Shown here piece by piece: positions 5,458 through 5,744 of a DNA stretch of 5,744 bases. The notes beneath the pieces are model-generated. The model did no database searches and was not told the origin of the DNA. It saw nothing but the letters and a program-made list of their open reading frames with translations. A program made the position numbers and the translations under genes. The first letter of the stretch is position 1. Every line of letters starts with the position of its first letter. Source of the stretch: Massilia sp. UBA2709 (GTDB lineage: Bacteria; Pseudomonadota; Gammaproteobacteria; Burkholderiales; Burkholderiaceae_D); contig DEKZ01000145.1 in assembly GCA_002354135.1 (NCBI GenBank), positions 1,923 through 7,666 of the forward strand. Reading direction: 5' to 3'.

Positions 5458-5744
5458 TCATCCGATTTCGAGCAGCAGCGCCTGGTGGTCGGAGCCGGTC
5501 TCGGCGGCGTCGACCCGCATCTTGCCGACGCGCTCGGCCAGGCCCGCGCTGACGAAAGCGAAATCGAAGGTGAAGGGCGCGCCCGCGTCCGGATTGTCGT
5601 CGTGCAGGCCGACGGTCGGCGCATGGCGCCGCCCCGGCTGGGTCAGGCTCCAGGCGTCGCGCAGCGCCGGCGTGCCGTCGTGGAAGGGCTCGAGCAGGCG
5701 CGCGTACTCGGGCGAGCCGGGCAGCATGTTGAAGTCGCCCAGCA
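5458..5744 (-). CDS. Endonuclease/exonuclease/phosphatase (EEP) family protein, C-terminal part
   Basis: The frame is open from the right edge (5744) to the TGA at 5460-5458. The visible 95 or so residues begin LGDFNMLPGSPEY. The G-D-F-N motif carries the catalytic Asp and Asn of the EEP superfamily. Near the end are DFAFVS and GSDHQALLLEI; S-D-H holds the metal-linked Asp and the catalytic His. The family covers DNA-repair nucleases of the ExoIII type, sphingomyelinase-like and inositol phosphatase-like hydrolases, and many uncharacterised bacterial members. The N-terminal half that would separate these lies outside the window. The ATG at 5727 belongs to the catalytic motif and is internal. 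It is followed on the same strand by the thioesterase gene. Confidence 0.85.
   Translation of the reverse strand, partial: LGDFNMLPGSPEYARLLEPFHDGTPALRDAWSLTQPGRRHAPTVGLHDDNPDAGAPFTFDFAFVSAGLAERVGKMRVDAAETGSDHQALLLEIG

Noticed and set aside
3789..5552. 587-residue open frame on the + strand
   Set aside because: It runs antisense through the lipoprotein, the thioesterase and into the EEP gene. Its composition (Ala/Val/Asp-rich, no domain) is typical of the shadow frame of GC-rich genes.

Overview
The window is GC-rich, with codons mostly ending in G or C. It carries dense, mostly short housekeeping-type or accessory genes of proteobacterial families: DUF1302, glutaredoxin-type ArsC, a soluble PlsC-like acyltransferase and a 4HBT thioesterase. 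This mix fits a betaproteobacterium of the Burkholderiales, perhaps Oxalobacteraceae (Massilia-like). That placement is inference; there is no rRNA or other phylogenetic marker here. No tRNA, rRNA, CRISPR array, transposase, phage gene or plasmid origin was seen.

Layout, left to right. (1) The C-terminal part of a DUF1302 outer-membrane protein runs off the left edge on the + strand. (2) After a 109-base gap with several potential hairpins comes a + strand GNAT acetyltransferase that closely matches the tabtoxin-resistance (TTR) family. (3) A gap of about 115 bases between convergent genes is framed by a 21-base imperfect inverted repeat. (4) A PlsC-like acyltransferase lies on the - strand. 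(5) A 236-base divergent intergenic region follows, with a candidate promoter for the acyltransferase. (6) A + strand arsC follows, overlapped at its end by an unrecognised membrane-anchored protein. (7) A short GC hairpin marks the next convergent junction. (8) A - strand block reads, in transcription order, endonuclease/exonuclease/phosphatase (EEP) family protein (cut by the right edge), 4HBT thioesterase (probable TTG start), and a secreted lipoprotein with a right-handed beta-helix fold.

The genes do not form one obvious pathway. ArsC, without arsR or an arsenite pump nearby, and the TTR-like acetyltransferase are both small detoxification-type enzymes. The beta-helix lipoprotein and DUF1302 protein belong to the cell envelope.

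The strongest non-coding signal is a perfect 8-bp stem with a 4-base loop directly in front of the acetyltransferase start. Its 3' arm contains most of the Shine-Dalgarno sequence, a classic layout for translational control. The second is the imperfect inverted repeat between the acetyltransferase and acyltransferase genes, which could be a dispersed intergenic repeat or a bidirectional 3'-end structure. I found no convincing multi-gene novel system.
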